Assembly: GCA_004123355.1 (NCBI GenBank)
Contig: SCHM01000004.1
Span: 868,001-932,000 of the forward strand
Length of the DNA: 64,000 nucleotides
Origin: Amphirosellinia nigrospora
Taxonomy: Eukaryota > Ascomycota > Sordariomycetes > Xylariales > Xylariaceae
Reading direction: 5' to 3'
Below the pieces are notes generated by a model. It had not been told where the DNA came from, ran no database searches, and saw only the letters and a list, made by a program, of their open reading frames with translations. A program made the translations under genes and the position numbers. How positions within the stretch are numbered: the first letter of the stretch is position 1; every line of letters starts with the position of its first letter. This document shows, in pieces, positions 37,451-49,527 of this stretch.

Positions 37451-40400
37451 CCGATCTCTGAGCGAGCAGGAGCTTTGAGACTCGCCCTCTTAAAGGGCCT
37501 TGGTCGACTCTGGCCTTCGAGAGACAGCCCCAGATCTGTGCTACGACCAGGAATAGGTCATATCACAAGAGACTCCTACAACGCGGCCGTTCGGCCGTTC
37601 AAGAACATACGGGACGAGAGTGTATACTTAGATCTCATGGAATGTGTGGCCAGGCCGGCGAATCGGAGGCAATGTTAACGCCATACCGTCAATCGATGAC
37701 ACGGCCTTGCTCGGGCGAGATACAAAAGCTGCATCATCGGTAGCGCAGCTATGTCATCCGCCCTGCTCTCACAAAGTGGTGCTCTGCATGTTACTGTAAT
37801 TAGACACCTCGCAGGCGAGATGGCAAGATAGCAACGACCTTGGTTCACCTTCTTCTCGCCTGGACTAAGGGTTTACGAACTACAATCTGATGACGGCCCA
37901 ATCGGTAAAGCTTAGGCGAAAGACGGGGGGTAAAAGGCGATTCTCAAATTCTGAGGTGTGTAGCGAGCTCGAGAAGCTGGTGCTCTGTAATTGTCTCAGG
38001 TGAAGGTACAGAAGGTGGTACTGTCGATTAGCCTATCCACGACGATCTAGCGTGCTATGTCCTGCCCGAAACGTCGCGGAAGGGCTACGATAGCGCTACC
38101 TACTGCGGAGCAGGGATGAATGCGGGGGAATTGACGGGCGCTTGGCAGAAGAAGGGAGGACAGAATCCTTACTTAGAGCCTACTGTAGGTAGAATGAAAA
38201 TGATGGATTCGCGGGGTTTGCGTGTTTAGGCTTGTGGCGGGATAGATAGATAGGTAGGTATCACGCCAGTGTGCGCGGGAATGATGAGCGCAGCAGCAAA
38301 CACAATTAGGTAGTGATTGCATAGCTGTCACATCGCGTGTTCTATGGAATGCGGTTGCACTAACGGGATTTGCCTTTGCGAGCTACTGTAGTTACAAATG
38401 TACCTAGGTAGGTGAGTTACTACTTACCCAAGGTACGAGCCTACTGTCTGAGTCACATTCATCATCAATATATCAGAGACAGAGTATAAAAAATGCAAAG
38501 CTATGTTGTTGCCCCGAATGCTTCTAGAAAGTCTTGGTGAAACTTGCTGCGATCCATTTGCGGCGAAGCGCGCATAATGAGATGGAGCCCATGTTTCTTC
38601 TGCTACAAACCAAGGATTGTCACGGGTTCATGCTCATGCTCATGCATGTGCGATGATGTTTACTATACCCGGGTAGGCATGACGACTCGGGATGAGAGCA
38701 GATACTGTGGGCGGGAACCCGGATTTGACATGATAGGACCATTGCATTTCCAGAATCTAACCCGTCCGCCGATGCACAGCAACGTTGTTAGCATCGGGAA
38801 CTGGAATAGTCGCTTGGCTCAGAGGACATAAAAGGCAGCTGGGCACTGCCGTTATCTCTCTCAAGAGAAGGCAAGAGACTAACTGCCCTGTGTGCCAGTA
38901 GGTAGCTAGTAGTGCTCGGCAAGTCAAATCCTATACTTACTTTTGTCATCAGATCAACGAGTCGCGATCAACGCCGGAAGCGTGCATGTGTACAGTCTCA
39001 GAACTCAGCTCCATACTATGAACAGGGTATAATAATACGGAATTGCTGGTAGGCAGTGAATGCAATGCGCGGCTCGGCCGGCGCAGACTGTGACAATACG
39101 ATGGATTTATATAATTCGCTGCAGATAATACATATCTTGTAGAGCTGAGCCTTTCAAAGGAAGGGCTATAGCGGCCCCGGGGGTTGTACTATTCGTCAAC
39201 CTGGTACTAGGATGGAGACTCATGTGTAGATTTAATACTAAGCGATATGCTGCGTCATCATTGATACCCAATGGAAGAAGTGTGTGTCGCCTTGGGGACG
39301 GCACCATTGCTTCTAGATGGTCTTGGCATATCTACACCCGTATTCTCCCTGCACTGCCCAGCTCAGACCCAGCTCACATTCTTCCAGCAGGCCTCTGGAT
39401 CGACACGTGGGCTACCCTTGCCAACCCAATCCTTCGGTATTTTTAGTCCCTATTAGTCTATAGCCCATGCGCTAGCGTCAACCTTGGGGAGGATGATCCG
39501 TCCATCCACCTGTTGCGGTGTTGCGCTATTGCTTGATGATAATACTAAGTCAAGTCGCTCAAGCCGGACGACAGATCATCATCTAGTCAAGATTATAAGA
39601 ACATATCTTGTACAATTACCAAACACAGTTCTTAGGAACAGTCATATATATAGGTAAGCCCGGAGAATAAAGAAAAGGGTCTTGGAGCTAGGGCGTTTGA
39701 TTATCATGTACCTATCTGGGTTGCGTCGACTAATAGTGCTAACGCAAACCTAGACGTGAACAAACCTAGAAGTTGCATGTGATTACATCCTTTCTTTGAT
39801 AACTCAGGCATTGCCATATTGTGTCATGTTATTTCATCTTTTAAGTTAACCAAAAAACGCCTGAAGCATGAATGACAGGGCTTGAAATGAATCAGTAGTT
39901 TCAAGATGCCTAACTAGTGCGCAAATGATATGACAACCAAGGGAAAAAAAGTATGTTTACTATGGAAACAATGTGAGGCAACAGCAATATGAAATTGATA
40001 CGCCGAGCTGGCCCTTTTATGCACCTCTCATCTGGGCGGCGCAGCATCTTCTGTTGTTAGCTGCATTCTCAGTTGAGGCTGCACGCGAGGGATTCCCATG
40101 TTCCACGGATGTAATAGTAGTAGTGCTTACAGAACAGTTCTTTTCCTTGAGTGGCCGGGGGTTTATTTGGGGGCACGGAATAATAGGATCGAATAGAATC
40201 AGGCGTCATCAGCAGGTGCTAACTATAGATCTGGAAACCGGCTGTTGGTTGCAGTTTCATACGGGGAAGCCAGGATAAACACGTGCTGATGCAGGTCCAT
40301 GGCAAAGCGGAACAAAGTTCTTGTGAAGTTTGGTTTGTCATCGATCTCGAAAGGGTTGCAACAACAAAAGGTTAATATACACTACCACAGGTGTGTAGTC

Positions 40401-42377
40401 AGGTTCAAGGTTCCAAGCGTCTGCAACTCAACCGAGACCCCTACATAGTGGCAGTGTAAACCGGGACCTCATCATTGGCTACCAGGTAGCATATCACTGA
40501 AGCCCTACCTAACCAAGGTGCGGTTGGATGTCCACGTTGTATATAGGTAATCAATAGGCCCAATCAAGCACAGAGGTTACCACCTGGTCAACTCGTTGGA
40601 AGTTGAATATTGGCTATCTACATACCTAGGTACCTAAGGTATGGTAGATCAGTAGTCAAATTTCCAATTATTGTTGACAATGGCGATGTTTTATATATAC
40701 CCCGCTAGATTATGGGTGCTAGTACGCACTCTACCAGGTAGGCAATTTTTACTAAAATAATTTATCATGTGAACACCTATTATGGTGTTAAGTACTGACA
40801 CATTGTTGTTTCAATGACCAAGATCTGTACTCTCTCGGTAGGTATTTCCAATTTTTCCCAGTGAAGGTACTTGGGTTGTCTTTACGCGGCAGCTTTCCGC
40901 CGGCATCTTAATTGTGTGTATTTGACACTAATAGCCACGGAAATATTGCCCAATTAGATCAGCTCTCATGGACCCTATTTTGAGATTCTTATTACCTAAG
41001 CTCTGCAGTATATAGCACTAAAACCCTGGATTGACATGTACGAATACCGGGAAATATACGCTAAGGCTTTAGTCAGTCAGCGTGATACTTTAGCAGCTGG
41101 ACAGGCTGTATGGTACCCGCATGAAGTTATTCTGACCCAGGGAGTATATACACATAATGTACCTCGACACCTTTGCATCGTTCACCTTCAGCCCATCCAC
41201 ATCCAAACTCTACCTGTTTTTTCGGGCTGCTACTACCTGAATTAAACATTAATCACGACAGGCATCGGCTCTCTACCTAGGTAGTTTCTTCTGGCGTGAT
41301 TGCTTCTGGTCTTGCTCCGGTCCATTGCCCGGCAGCCCCGGCGTCGTTTACTGTAAGTCCTGGTTTCCAACGTCATGCAATCCACCTAGGTATTTTTTTC
41401 TTCCCAGTTGGCTTCGGTCCGTTGCTTGCCTGCTTCTATTTTTGCCCGGCTGCCAGTTCCCTGTGCTTCTTGTCACATAGCATTGGGCGAGGACAGCATA
41501 TCTGTAGTCACCTTTTAAGAAGGCAATTTTGCGCTCCGGACCCCAATCAACTGCCCATTTTCGCTCAATTACACCAATCTGCCCCCTGTGCTTCTTTACA
41601 CCGCCCGTTCATTCGCCCGTCCACCGCTAAAGACGTGCTGTACACCGTCACTCCAGTCGCTTTGTCGCCGGCTCATTGTCGACATCACATCTCTGTGCGC
41701 CTGCGGATTTGACTCAAGCGTCACACACCAACATCAAGTGATTGGCCAGGCAAGCCGACTAAACCATGAGGCCGGAAGCCAAGAGTCATTCCACTCAAAC
41801 AAAAATATAAATCTCTTCACTCTCTCTTCCAGGCTTGCAAGGCTCTCGGGGGAAAGAGGCTAATCCTGCTGCAATTGCCTTGTCAGCCATCTCAGGGTTT
41901 AAGGGTAGTCGCCTACCTGCACTTGGGCTGTCTTGGTCTAGCTGAGCCATATACCGTGTCCGTGGACCAGTAGATTAATGGTTAGCGCTGTGGCTTCACT
42001 ACCTACGCTAAGAGGTAGCCCACATACCTAACGAGCGCACCTCTTCGTTTCCACCTCTGCCTCCGCCTTCGCCTCCGAAGTGTTGTGCTCAACAACCTAC
42101 GTAACCTAATCTACGGTTATGTGGTGATTTCATCGCGAGCCATCAAGCAGCTACTAAACCTACTACTGTGATAGACATACATCTCTCTTCAGCACCCTCT
42201 CTCTTCTGGTTTGGGAATTGACGATACACTCTACCGACCTCCTCACCGCCGACGCGACAACGACTAGCCTCGAACTCAGCCCAGACTGGTAAATCCCCGC
42301 CCGCGCCGAAATCGACACCGAGGGTTCCTTTTAGCCTTGCACCCACGTAGAGCTCGATCATCAATACGCCGCGCCGT

Positions 42378-42506
42378 ATGCCTATAGCTGTCGATTTGGC
42401 CCATTCGTGCAAGCATTCAACATTGTCTACATACACCTTTGCTGCCTTCAAGACCCATTCTCGACTTGACTCGCGGGTCCATTGGGCCCGCTCATATTAC
42501 CCATGA
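42378..42506 (+). promoter_or_regulatory. Upstream ORF overlapping the G-alpha start codons
   Basis: A 42-codon frame starting ATG-CCT-ATA at 42378 and ending in TGA at 42504-42506. The stop lies inside the ATGATGG that holds the two in-frame G-alpha ATGs (42503 and 42506). Overlapping stop/start is the arrangement expected for termination-reinitiation coupling or for repression by the uORF. Whether the mRNA includes it is not shown by the sequence. Confidence 0.45.
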
Positions 42507-43843
42507 TGGGCGCATGCATGAGCTCCAACAAGGAGGATGAGGAGCAGAAGAAGCGTAGTCAGGCCATCGATAGAGCCCTTGACGAAGACTCTAAGAAGCT
42601 ACGTCGAGAATGCAAGATACTGCTGCTTGGTAGGTTCCGTCCACTACTGCGTCTGGATTGCCGCCTTTGGGTTTACTAATTGGATTCCAAGGTTCCGGGG
42701 AAAGCGGAAAATCAACTATTGTAAAGCAGATGAAGATTATACATCTCAAAGGCTATTCTGAGGAGGAGCTATACAACTATCGTGCCACCGTTTTCAAGAA
42801 CCTAATCGAATGCGCAAAGGCTGTCATTATTGCCATGGAGCAATTCGAAATTGAGCCAGCTAGCGACGAGACGAAAGACTACTGCGATTATCTACTCAGT
42901 TATACCGTTGAATCTGGCCCGACCGCCCGCATAGAAGCCAGAGTCGGTGTTGCAGTACAAGCATTATGGAAAGATCCTTGCATTGAACAGCTTATGCACC
43001 ATTCAACCGAATTCTACCTCATGGACTCGGCCGGATAGTGAGCTGATCCACCCTATCACCCAGATAAAATTATACTTACAATCTATAGCTTCTTCGACGA
43101 AGTTCAACGAATATGCGGCCCCGAATACCTACCTAACGAGATGGACGTTCTACGCGCGCGAACCAAAACCACGGGTATATACGAGACCAGATTCCAGATG
43201 GGCGCGCTCAGTATACAGTATGTCATACCATATTTTCTCTCGGTTCCCAAGGCTAACTGATACCCCCAGTATGTTTGACGTTGGAGGGCAACGAAGCGAG
43301 CGGAAGAAATGGATTCACTGCTTTGAGAATGTCACATCTATTATCTTTTGCGTAGCCCTAAGCGAGTATGATCAAGTACTTCTCGAAGAAAGCAGCCAGG
43401 TCAGTATTCACCACCCTTATCGCCCGTCAAATTCAAGCTTATACTAGATAGAATCGCATGATGGAGAGCCTGTTGCTCTTTGACTCGGTTGTGAACTCGA
43501 GATGGTTCATGAGAACAAGCATCATCTTGTTCTTGAACAAGGTTGATATCTTTAAAGCCAAGCTACCGAGATCGCCACTAGGAAACTACTTCCCAGATTA
43601 TTCTGGGGGCAACGATGTCAATAAGGCAGCAAAGTATCTGCTTTGGAGATTCAATCAAGTAAACAGGGCTCACTTGAACCTATACCCTCAGTACGTAATA
43701 ATCGCGTTTCTAAGTGGACAGAATCTAACCTCTCAACTCTCAGCCTTACTCAAGCAACCGATACGTCCAACATTCGGTTGGTATTCGCAGCGGTGAAAGA
43801 AACAATACTGAACAATGCACTTAAGGATTCCGGCATTTTGTGA
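42506..43843 (+). CDS. gna-3: Group III G-protein alpha subunit
   Basis: Heterotrimeric G-alpha of the fungal GNA-3/GPA3 class, activating adenylate cyclase/PKA in nutrient and developmental signalling at the plasma membrane. Exons 42506-42629, 42692-43037, 43089-43217, 43270-43399, 43452-43690, 43744-43843; total 356 codons, intact. Start chosen at the second of two tandem ATGs because it gives MGACMSS, with Gly2 for myristoylation and Cys4 for palmitoylation; the first would give MMGAC. P-loop [15 protein letters not shown], switch [15 protein letters not shown], switch [19 protein letters not shown], and [16 protein letters not shown] (TCAT-equivalent loop); C-terminus ALKDSGIL matches the group III tail and, lacking Cys at -4, is not a pertussis-toxin site. 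A uORF abuts the start. Confidence 0.96.
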
Positions 43844-46490
43844 AGTCAGTTCTTACATCGGTTGAGGTCCCTAGAGCGAGCGTCCTGCGCCGGGTGTTTT
43901 TTTTTGTTGGTATATTCTGAAAGCAGGGCCTAAAAGCATTGGTTGGCGTTCATGGGAATATTGCAGTTTGTTTCCTGGCAAGGCGTTGGGGACACGGCGG
44001 CATTCTCCAGGTACCACGCCTGTTCAGCATGGGGAATGATACATGATGTGCGTTTACCAAGGTTCTCAGTACATGACGTGTGGGGGTATTTGGAAGGAGA
44101 TAATATCTCGATAGAAGATGGCTTTCGGCAGTACTGTTTCGCAGCGCTCAGAATTCGAGATTCAATCGATATCTCAGGGAGAAAGGGCACGCTCGCGTGA
44201 TAGACAAGAGCCTGGAAAGCAGTCAGCGTTGATGGGTAGCCCATGGTAACGGCGAGACAGATGGATTTGAAGGCCGAAAGCATGTATGACAATGGATACC
44301 CTACCGCACAAACTGCTTAGTCGTTGATGGATAGTGGTGGGATTCGGATCTGTACTTTGACAGGTAGTGGCATGATAAAGCTCTTTTCAAAGTAGTAACT
44401 GACTGTATCTCTACACCCATGCTTCTTTCTATTATAAGAGTTTGGGGTCAACAATAGTGAGCCTTTGCACTACGTAGTCTACCTTTTATTCTAGTTTTGT
44501 GTTCGTGATGCTCGTTCACAAATGCTGAATACAAGATGGAGTCCACCGAGATACTACCAGATAAGTAATTTATAACCGACTAAATATTCATTCATCCGTG
44601 CCCTCTATTTCAGTGCTCGGAATACAGATTAAAGCGCGGAGTGCTCGGCTAGCCAAGTCCAAAGGAGATGGCCATGGTACCATTATGATGACATTGTGTA
44701 TCCCTACCCGGGTTCACGTAGGTTTGGCTCTGGCGGTTACATGGCAACCGTTGAAGAGCTGGTGGGGTTGTTGATGCGCGTCAGGTATGCAAGGCAGCCT
44801 TGCAACAAATGGGAGTGAAGATGGTTTATGCAGGTAACGTCGGAAGCGCGCGATGACATTCTCGTGCGTCTAGCGTGATGCACTTCGCATTCACAAGAAA
44901 CCCCCCCAATGATCCACCTAGGCCAATGTTGCCGGTCTAGGAACATAATTAGCACTAGTGAAGGGAGCCTCAATCGTTCGCTTTGTTTGATTACGCGCTC
45001 TGGTTCCAAAGTCGAGCTAAGAATATTACAAAAAAGGAAGACGAGTTGCGAAGCTATTTCCCCTAGCACACGAACCACAGTTCAGCATTCAGGCAATATG
45101 CCACAATACCTCATGATCTCAATGGTGTTGGAAGGATGCTTAGCTTCACATATGTACATCAATCAAATCACAATCTTCTAGCTAATCTACTAGACGAGAA
45201 AAGCGAGTCATCTTCGAAGCCGGTTGACCCCTTCATCTCGATTTCTTTGGTTTTCAGGTTTGATCCCATGTTGTGTCACAAGGGGTGCTTATGGTTGGGT
45301 CAAGGATAGACATACCTGCATATCACCAAAATAGAACTACTTCTTTCTGCCAAGTTCGCTGATAACCCAAGTATCACACGAGTGTCTTCATGGATGTCTT
45401 TAAGTCGGTGTAGAAATATGTTATATTTGCCATGATTCGTTTTTGTCCAGCTTTGATCGGGCGAGCTACTAGGAGCTAGAGGTATGGGCTGAGTAAGTAA
45501 AGCCTCTATAGATGGAGCTGTATAATAGGTCTGGTGTATGCTACCCGCATTTATACCCATTGACGGCTAGCATCTTATTACAACCCGCTATCTACCATCT
45601 ACTGTTGCAGTAGAGCTGGAGATGAGAGTGTGATAATAGGCATTAAAGCAAGCAGAGGCAGTGATGAAGAGGTAGGCGAGCATAGCGGCGAAAAAACTAA
45701 TAGATCACACTACATAGGTGGATCTTGACCTCATCTCCTTAGCCAGGAACCTACGTCGGCATGGTAGTTTACTCATGATGGGAAGTACCTGACTAGCATT
45801 TGCACGTGCATGCCACCTGCATTGTTTCCCATCGTTTCTCTCCCCTCACCCAAGCTAAGAGCTTCAACTTCGTCATCGTGCTTCTCGAGCTCGGGTTGTG
45901 CTTCGCCTCACTTATTTCTACCTAGCTCTCGTCCTCCTTATATCCACTAGAATATCTACTAGAGCTTGCCCAACCCGTCTTTCAGACATCCTTACCCCTA
46001 GATCTGCGCTTTAGTCAGCGACCGTCCTCATACCTCATAAAAATAAATAAGATCGTATTGTCTATATCTACGGCCCTACTATCTCTGTGCCTATCTTATT
46101 GCTTGCCGGAGATCAGCGTGTTTTCCCTTCGTCCCAATCCCTCCTGTTCGTCCTTTCGACTGTTGCTTGTTGAAGACTGTCTTCAGCGAGAGGACACTCG
46201 GTATACGACGACGACGACAACAACAACCCCGCTCTGATCGGCCGATTGTTATTGTTTAGCACAATCCGTGGGTACTTTTCTCCAGTGTTCCCACTCTAGC
46301 TCCAGATGTGAAAGGAATGCCCCGCGCCCCTCATTCCAGTCAAGGTGCAGCTATGAAATGTGATAACGCCATAGCAACAGTCACACTCCTCTACTCATTG
46401 GAGTTATACGCTCGACTTTGTTTTTTTTTTCAAGTATTGACACCAACTCGATAGCTTCCTGAATCTCCCTCCCTCTCGGCCCCTGGCAAG
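43844..46490. other. Intergenic: G-alpha 3' flank and glycogen phosphorylase promoter/leader
   Basis: About 2.6 kb. Frames at 43930-44292 lack family features. From about 45800 the sequence becomes C/T-rich, fitting a promoter and leader. GACGACGAC/AACAACAAC trinucleotide runs lie at 46206-46227. Two small upstream ORFs precede gph1. Confidence 0.5.
46306..46454 (+). promoter_or_regulatory. Start-stop element and 45-codon uORF upstream of gph1
   Basis: ATG-TGA at 46306-46311 (a start codon directly followed by a stop) and a second ATG at 46317 opening 45 codons to TAG at 46452-46454, 36 nt before the gph1 ATG. The frame crosses a 10-T run, so a length error there would change its end. Presence in the mRNA is not shown. 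Confidence 0.35.
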
Positions 46491-49400
46491 ATGGCTTCGA
46501 CTACGCAAGGCCTACCTGTAAGGGAACGACGCCCGTCGACGGCCGCGCCCGTAATCGACATCGTCGGCTCAGTAGGGCCTGCTGGTATCTCCCGACCCAA
46601 ACACAAGCGCACTGTTACCGGTTTCGGCCCGAGCCAAATCAAGAGCGTTGAGGGTATGTCAATATCCGGTTGTGGACAATTCCCTTTTTCTGAATGTGTA
46701 TATCTATGTGTCTAAGCAAGGAATTGGCTGTTTACTTGCTCTGCTCTCTGACTTTTTACCGTCTAGCTTCCATTCCCGAGCCTCAGCGTGAAGCCTGGAC
46801 CAAGCATGAATTTTCAGGCTTCAAAGACAAGGATGAATTCGAGAAGGAAGTCGTCCGTCATGTTGAGACCACTCTGGCTCGAAGTATTTACAATTGCGAC
46901 CAAACGGCTGCGTACTCGGCTTCCAGCCTAGCTTTCCGGGACCGCTTAGTCAAAGATTGGAAAAACTCAACAACGCCAGACATTTGCCGACCAAAAACGT
47001 GTTTACTATCTCAGCTTAGAGTTTTTAATGGGCCGAGCGTTCGACAATGCCATGCTTAACCTAGGCGCCAAGGACGTTGCCAAAGGTATAATAGTTTTGT
47101 TTTTTGTGTTGACGAACTCAAGTCGACCGAGGCTAACCGCCGTATGTAGAGGGCCTTGCCGAGCTAGGTTTCCGCATCGAAGACATTATCGGACAAGAAC
47201 ATGATGCCGCACTCGGCAATGGAGGTTTGGGAAGACTAGCGGCGTGCTTCCTCGATAGCATGGCCACGTTGAACTTCTCTGCTTGGGGCTATGGGTTGAG
47301 ATACCGCTATGGTATCTTCAAACAAGAGATCATTGATGGATATCAAATCGAGGTTCCTGATTATTGGCTTGATTTCAATCCCTGGGAGTTTCCTCGACAC
47401 GATGTAACCGTCGATGTGAGCCACTCCTAACCCTAGTTGTCGCACATTACTAAATATGGCTGATGCTTGTTCCCAGATTCAATTCTACGGTCATGTCCAT
47501 AAGGGTGAGAACGAGGCCGGAAAGACGGTAAGCATATGGGAAGGTGGCGAAACAGTTACCGCCGTGGCTTATGACGTCCCAACCCCCGGATACGATACCC
47601 CTTCTACGAATAACTTGCGGCTGTGGTCCAGCAAAGCAGCCAGCGGCGAATTTGATTTTCAGAAGTTCAACAGTGGCGACTACGAAAACTCAGTAGCCGA
47701 TCAGCAGCGAGCAGAAACCATTAGCGCCGTACTATATCCGAATGACAATCTCGACCGAGGAAAGGAACTACGCGTCAAACAGCAGTATTTCTGGTAGCTG
47801 CATCCTTGTATGACATTGTCCGCCGGTTCAAGAAATCCGAGCGGAAGTGGAGCGAGTTCCCAGACCAGGTTGCGATTCAGCTCAATGATACTCACCCTAC
47901 ACTCGCTATTGTTGAACTGCAACGCATCTTGATTGATATTGAAGGCCTCGAATGGGATGAAGCATGGAATATAGTTACAGCAACAGTAAGTATCATCCCT
48001 TGAAACCAACGGGATCGAACTTAATGGTTAATTAGTTGGGCTACACGAACCATACCGTACTCCCCGAAGCCCTCGAGAAATGGCCAGTGGGCTTGATAGA
48101 AAATCTTCTGCCCCGTCACCTTCAGATCATTTATGATATCAACCTCTTCTTCCTGCAGTCGGTCGAGCAGAAATTCCCCGGAGACAGAGAGCTACTAACC
48201 CGAGTCTCCATCATCGAGGAGTCTCAGCCGAAGATGGTCCGAATGGCATTCTTGGCTGTTGTCGGCTCCCACAAGGTCAACGGCGTCGCTGAACTTCACT
48301 CTGACCTGATTCAGACAACAATTTTTAAGGACTTTGTTACTATTTTCGGTGCAGACAAGTTCACCAACGTCACAAATGGCATCACCCGAGAAGATGGTTG
48401 CATCAAGCTAATCCTCGACTATCAGAGCTGATAGCAAGCAAGGCAGGTGGCAACGAATACTTGAAGGATCTTACTCTCCTGAACAAGCTGGAGCATTTCG
48501 TTGATGACAAGGAATTCCGAAAAGAATGGGCCGAGATCAAGTATGCTAACAAGGTCCGTCTCGCGAAATACATCAAATCTACATTGAATATCAATGTCAA
48601 CCCGGCCGCTCTGTTTGACGTCCAAGTCAAAAGAATTCATGAGTACAAGCGGCAGCAACTCAATATATTTGGCGTTATCCACCGATATCTGACTCTAAAA
48701 GCCATGAGCCCGGAGGAAAGAAAGAAGCAGCAGCCCCGCGTTTCTATCTTTGGTGGAAAGGCTGCCCCAGGCTACTGGATGGCCAAGCAGATTATCCATC
48801 TCATAAATAACGTTGGAAGCGTAGTCAACAAAGATGCCGACATCGACTTGCTGAAAGTCATCTTCCTCGAAGATTATAATGTGAGCAAGGCTGAGATGAT
48901 CATTCCCGCTTCAGATCTGAGCGAGCATATTTCTACGCTGTACAGAGTAAGTGGGGCCGATTATGTTACGAGATAATTAAGCTAAATATATCACAGGGCA
49001 TCTGGAACTAGCAATATGAAGTTCGTACTGAATGGTGGGTTGATCATCGGTACTTGTGATGGTGCGAATGTAAGCCTATTTCCTCCTCCTCCTAAATGGA
49101 CGAAACGTACTTAATATTTCCAGATCGAAATTACGCGCGAGGTTGGCCAAGAGAATATTTCCTGTTCGGAGTACTCTCCGAGGACGTTGAGGATCTGCGT
49201 CATGCTCACACATCTGGGCAGGGGCATACCATTGACCCAGACCTAACAAAGGTGTTCGACGCGATCCATGGAGGCATGTTCGGCGACTCTAAAGACTTCA
49301 ACGCTCTGATATCTGCCGTTCGTGATCACGGCGACTACTATTTAGTCTCGGACGATTTCCAGTCGTATATTGACACCCACAAGGCGGTCGATGACGCGTA

Positions 49401-49527
49401 CCGAAACCAGGAAGAGTGGATCACGATGTGCATTCGTAGCGTAGCCCGCATGGGTTTCTTCAGCTCTGATCGTTGTATAAACGAGTACGCAGAGGGTATT
49501 TGGAACATCGAGCCGCTCGCGGTTTAA
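46491..49527 (+). CDS. gph1: Glycogen phosphorylase
   Basis: PLP enzyme releasing glucose-1-phosphate from glycogen (GT35, EC 2.4.1.1), cytosolic. ATG 46491; about seven introns, for example after IKSVE, DVAK, DVTVD, IVTAT and DGAN. Blocks: [142 protein letters not shown], then [15 protein letters not shown], matching the PLP-lysine signature. N-terminal [11 protein letters not shown] has an R-x-x-T/S site of the kind phosphorylated by PKA in yeast. One-base losses break the frame near 46970-47015, 47793, 48385-48387 (CCC), 48937, 48940 and 49158-49160; all restore phosphorylase sequence. Restored length is about 880 aa, normal. Confidence 0.95.

Larger units (their letters stand above)
34929..42377. 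other. Large gene-poor region
   Basis: About 7.4 kb with no supported gene. It is AT-rich and stop-dense in places (36600-37400). It has scattered ACCTAGGT palindromes (38402, 40624, 41275, 41383). Pyrimidine-rich DNA at 41160-41720 and 42020-42250 is probably promoter and leader of the G-alpha gene. Short frames such as 41296-41712 look like chance products of the C/T-rich composition. Confidence 0.5.

Noticed and set aside
41296-41712. 138-codon + strand frame, Cys/His/Pro-rich
   Set aside because: Composition follows the C/T-rich leader; the first codon is not ATG and no domain is seen.
41960-42030. tRNA-like stretch (ATGGTTAGCGC resembling a D-arm/A box)
   Set aside because: No matching B box (GGTTCRANNCC) at the right distance and no convincing acceptor or anticodon stem.
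43930-44292. Overlapping frames on both strands downstream of the G-alpha gene
   Set aside because: Mutually antisense, non-ATG or featureless; probably 3' flank.
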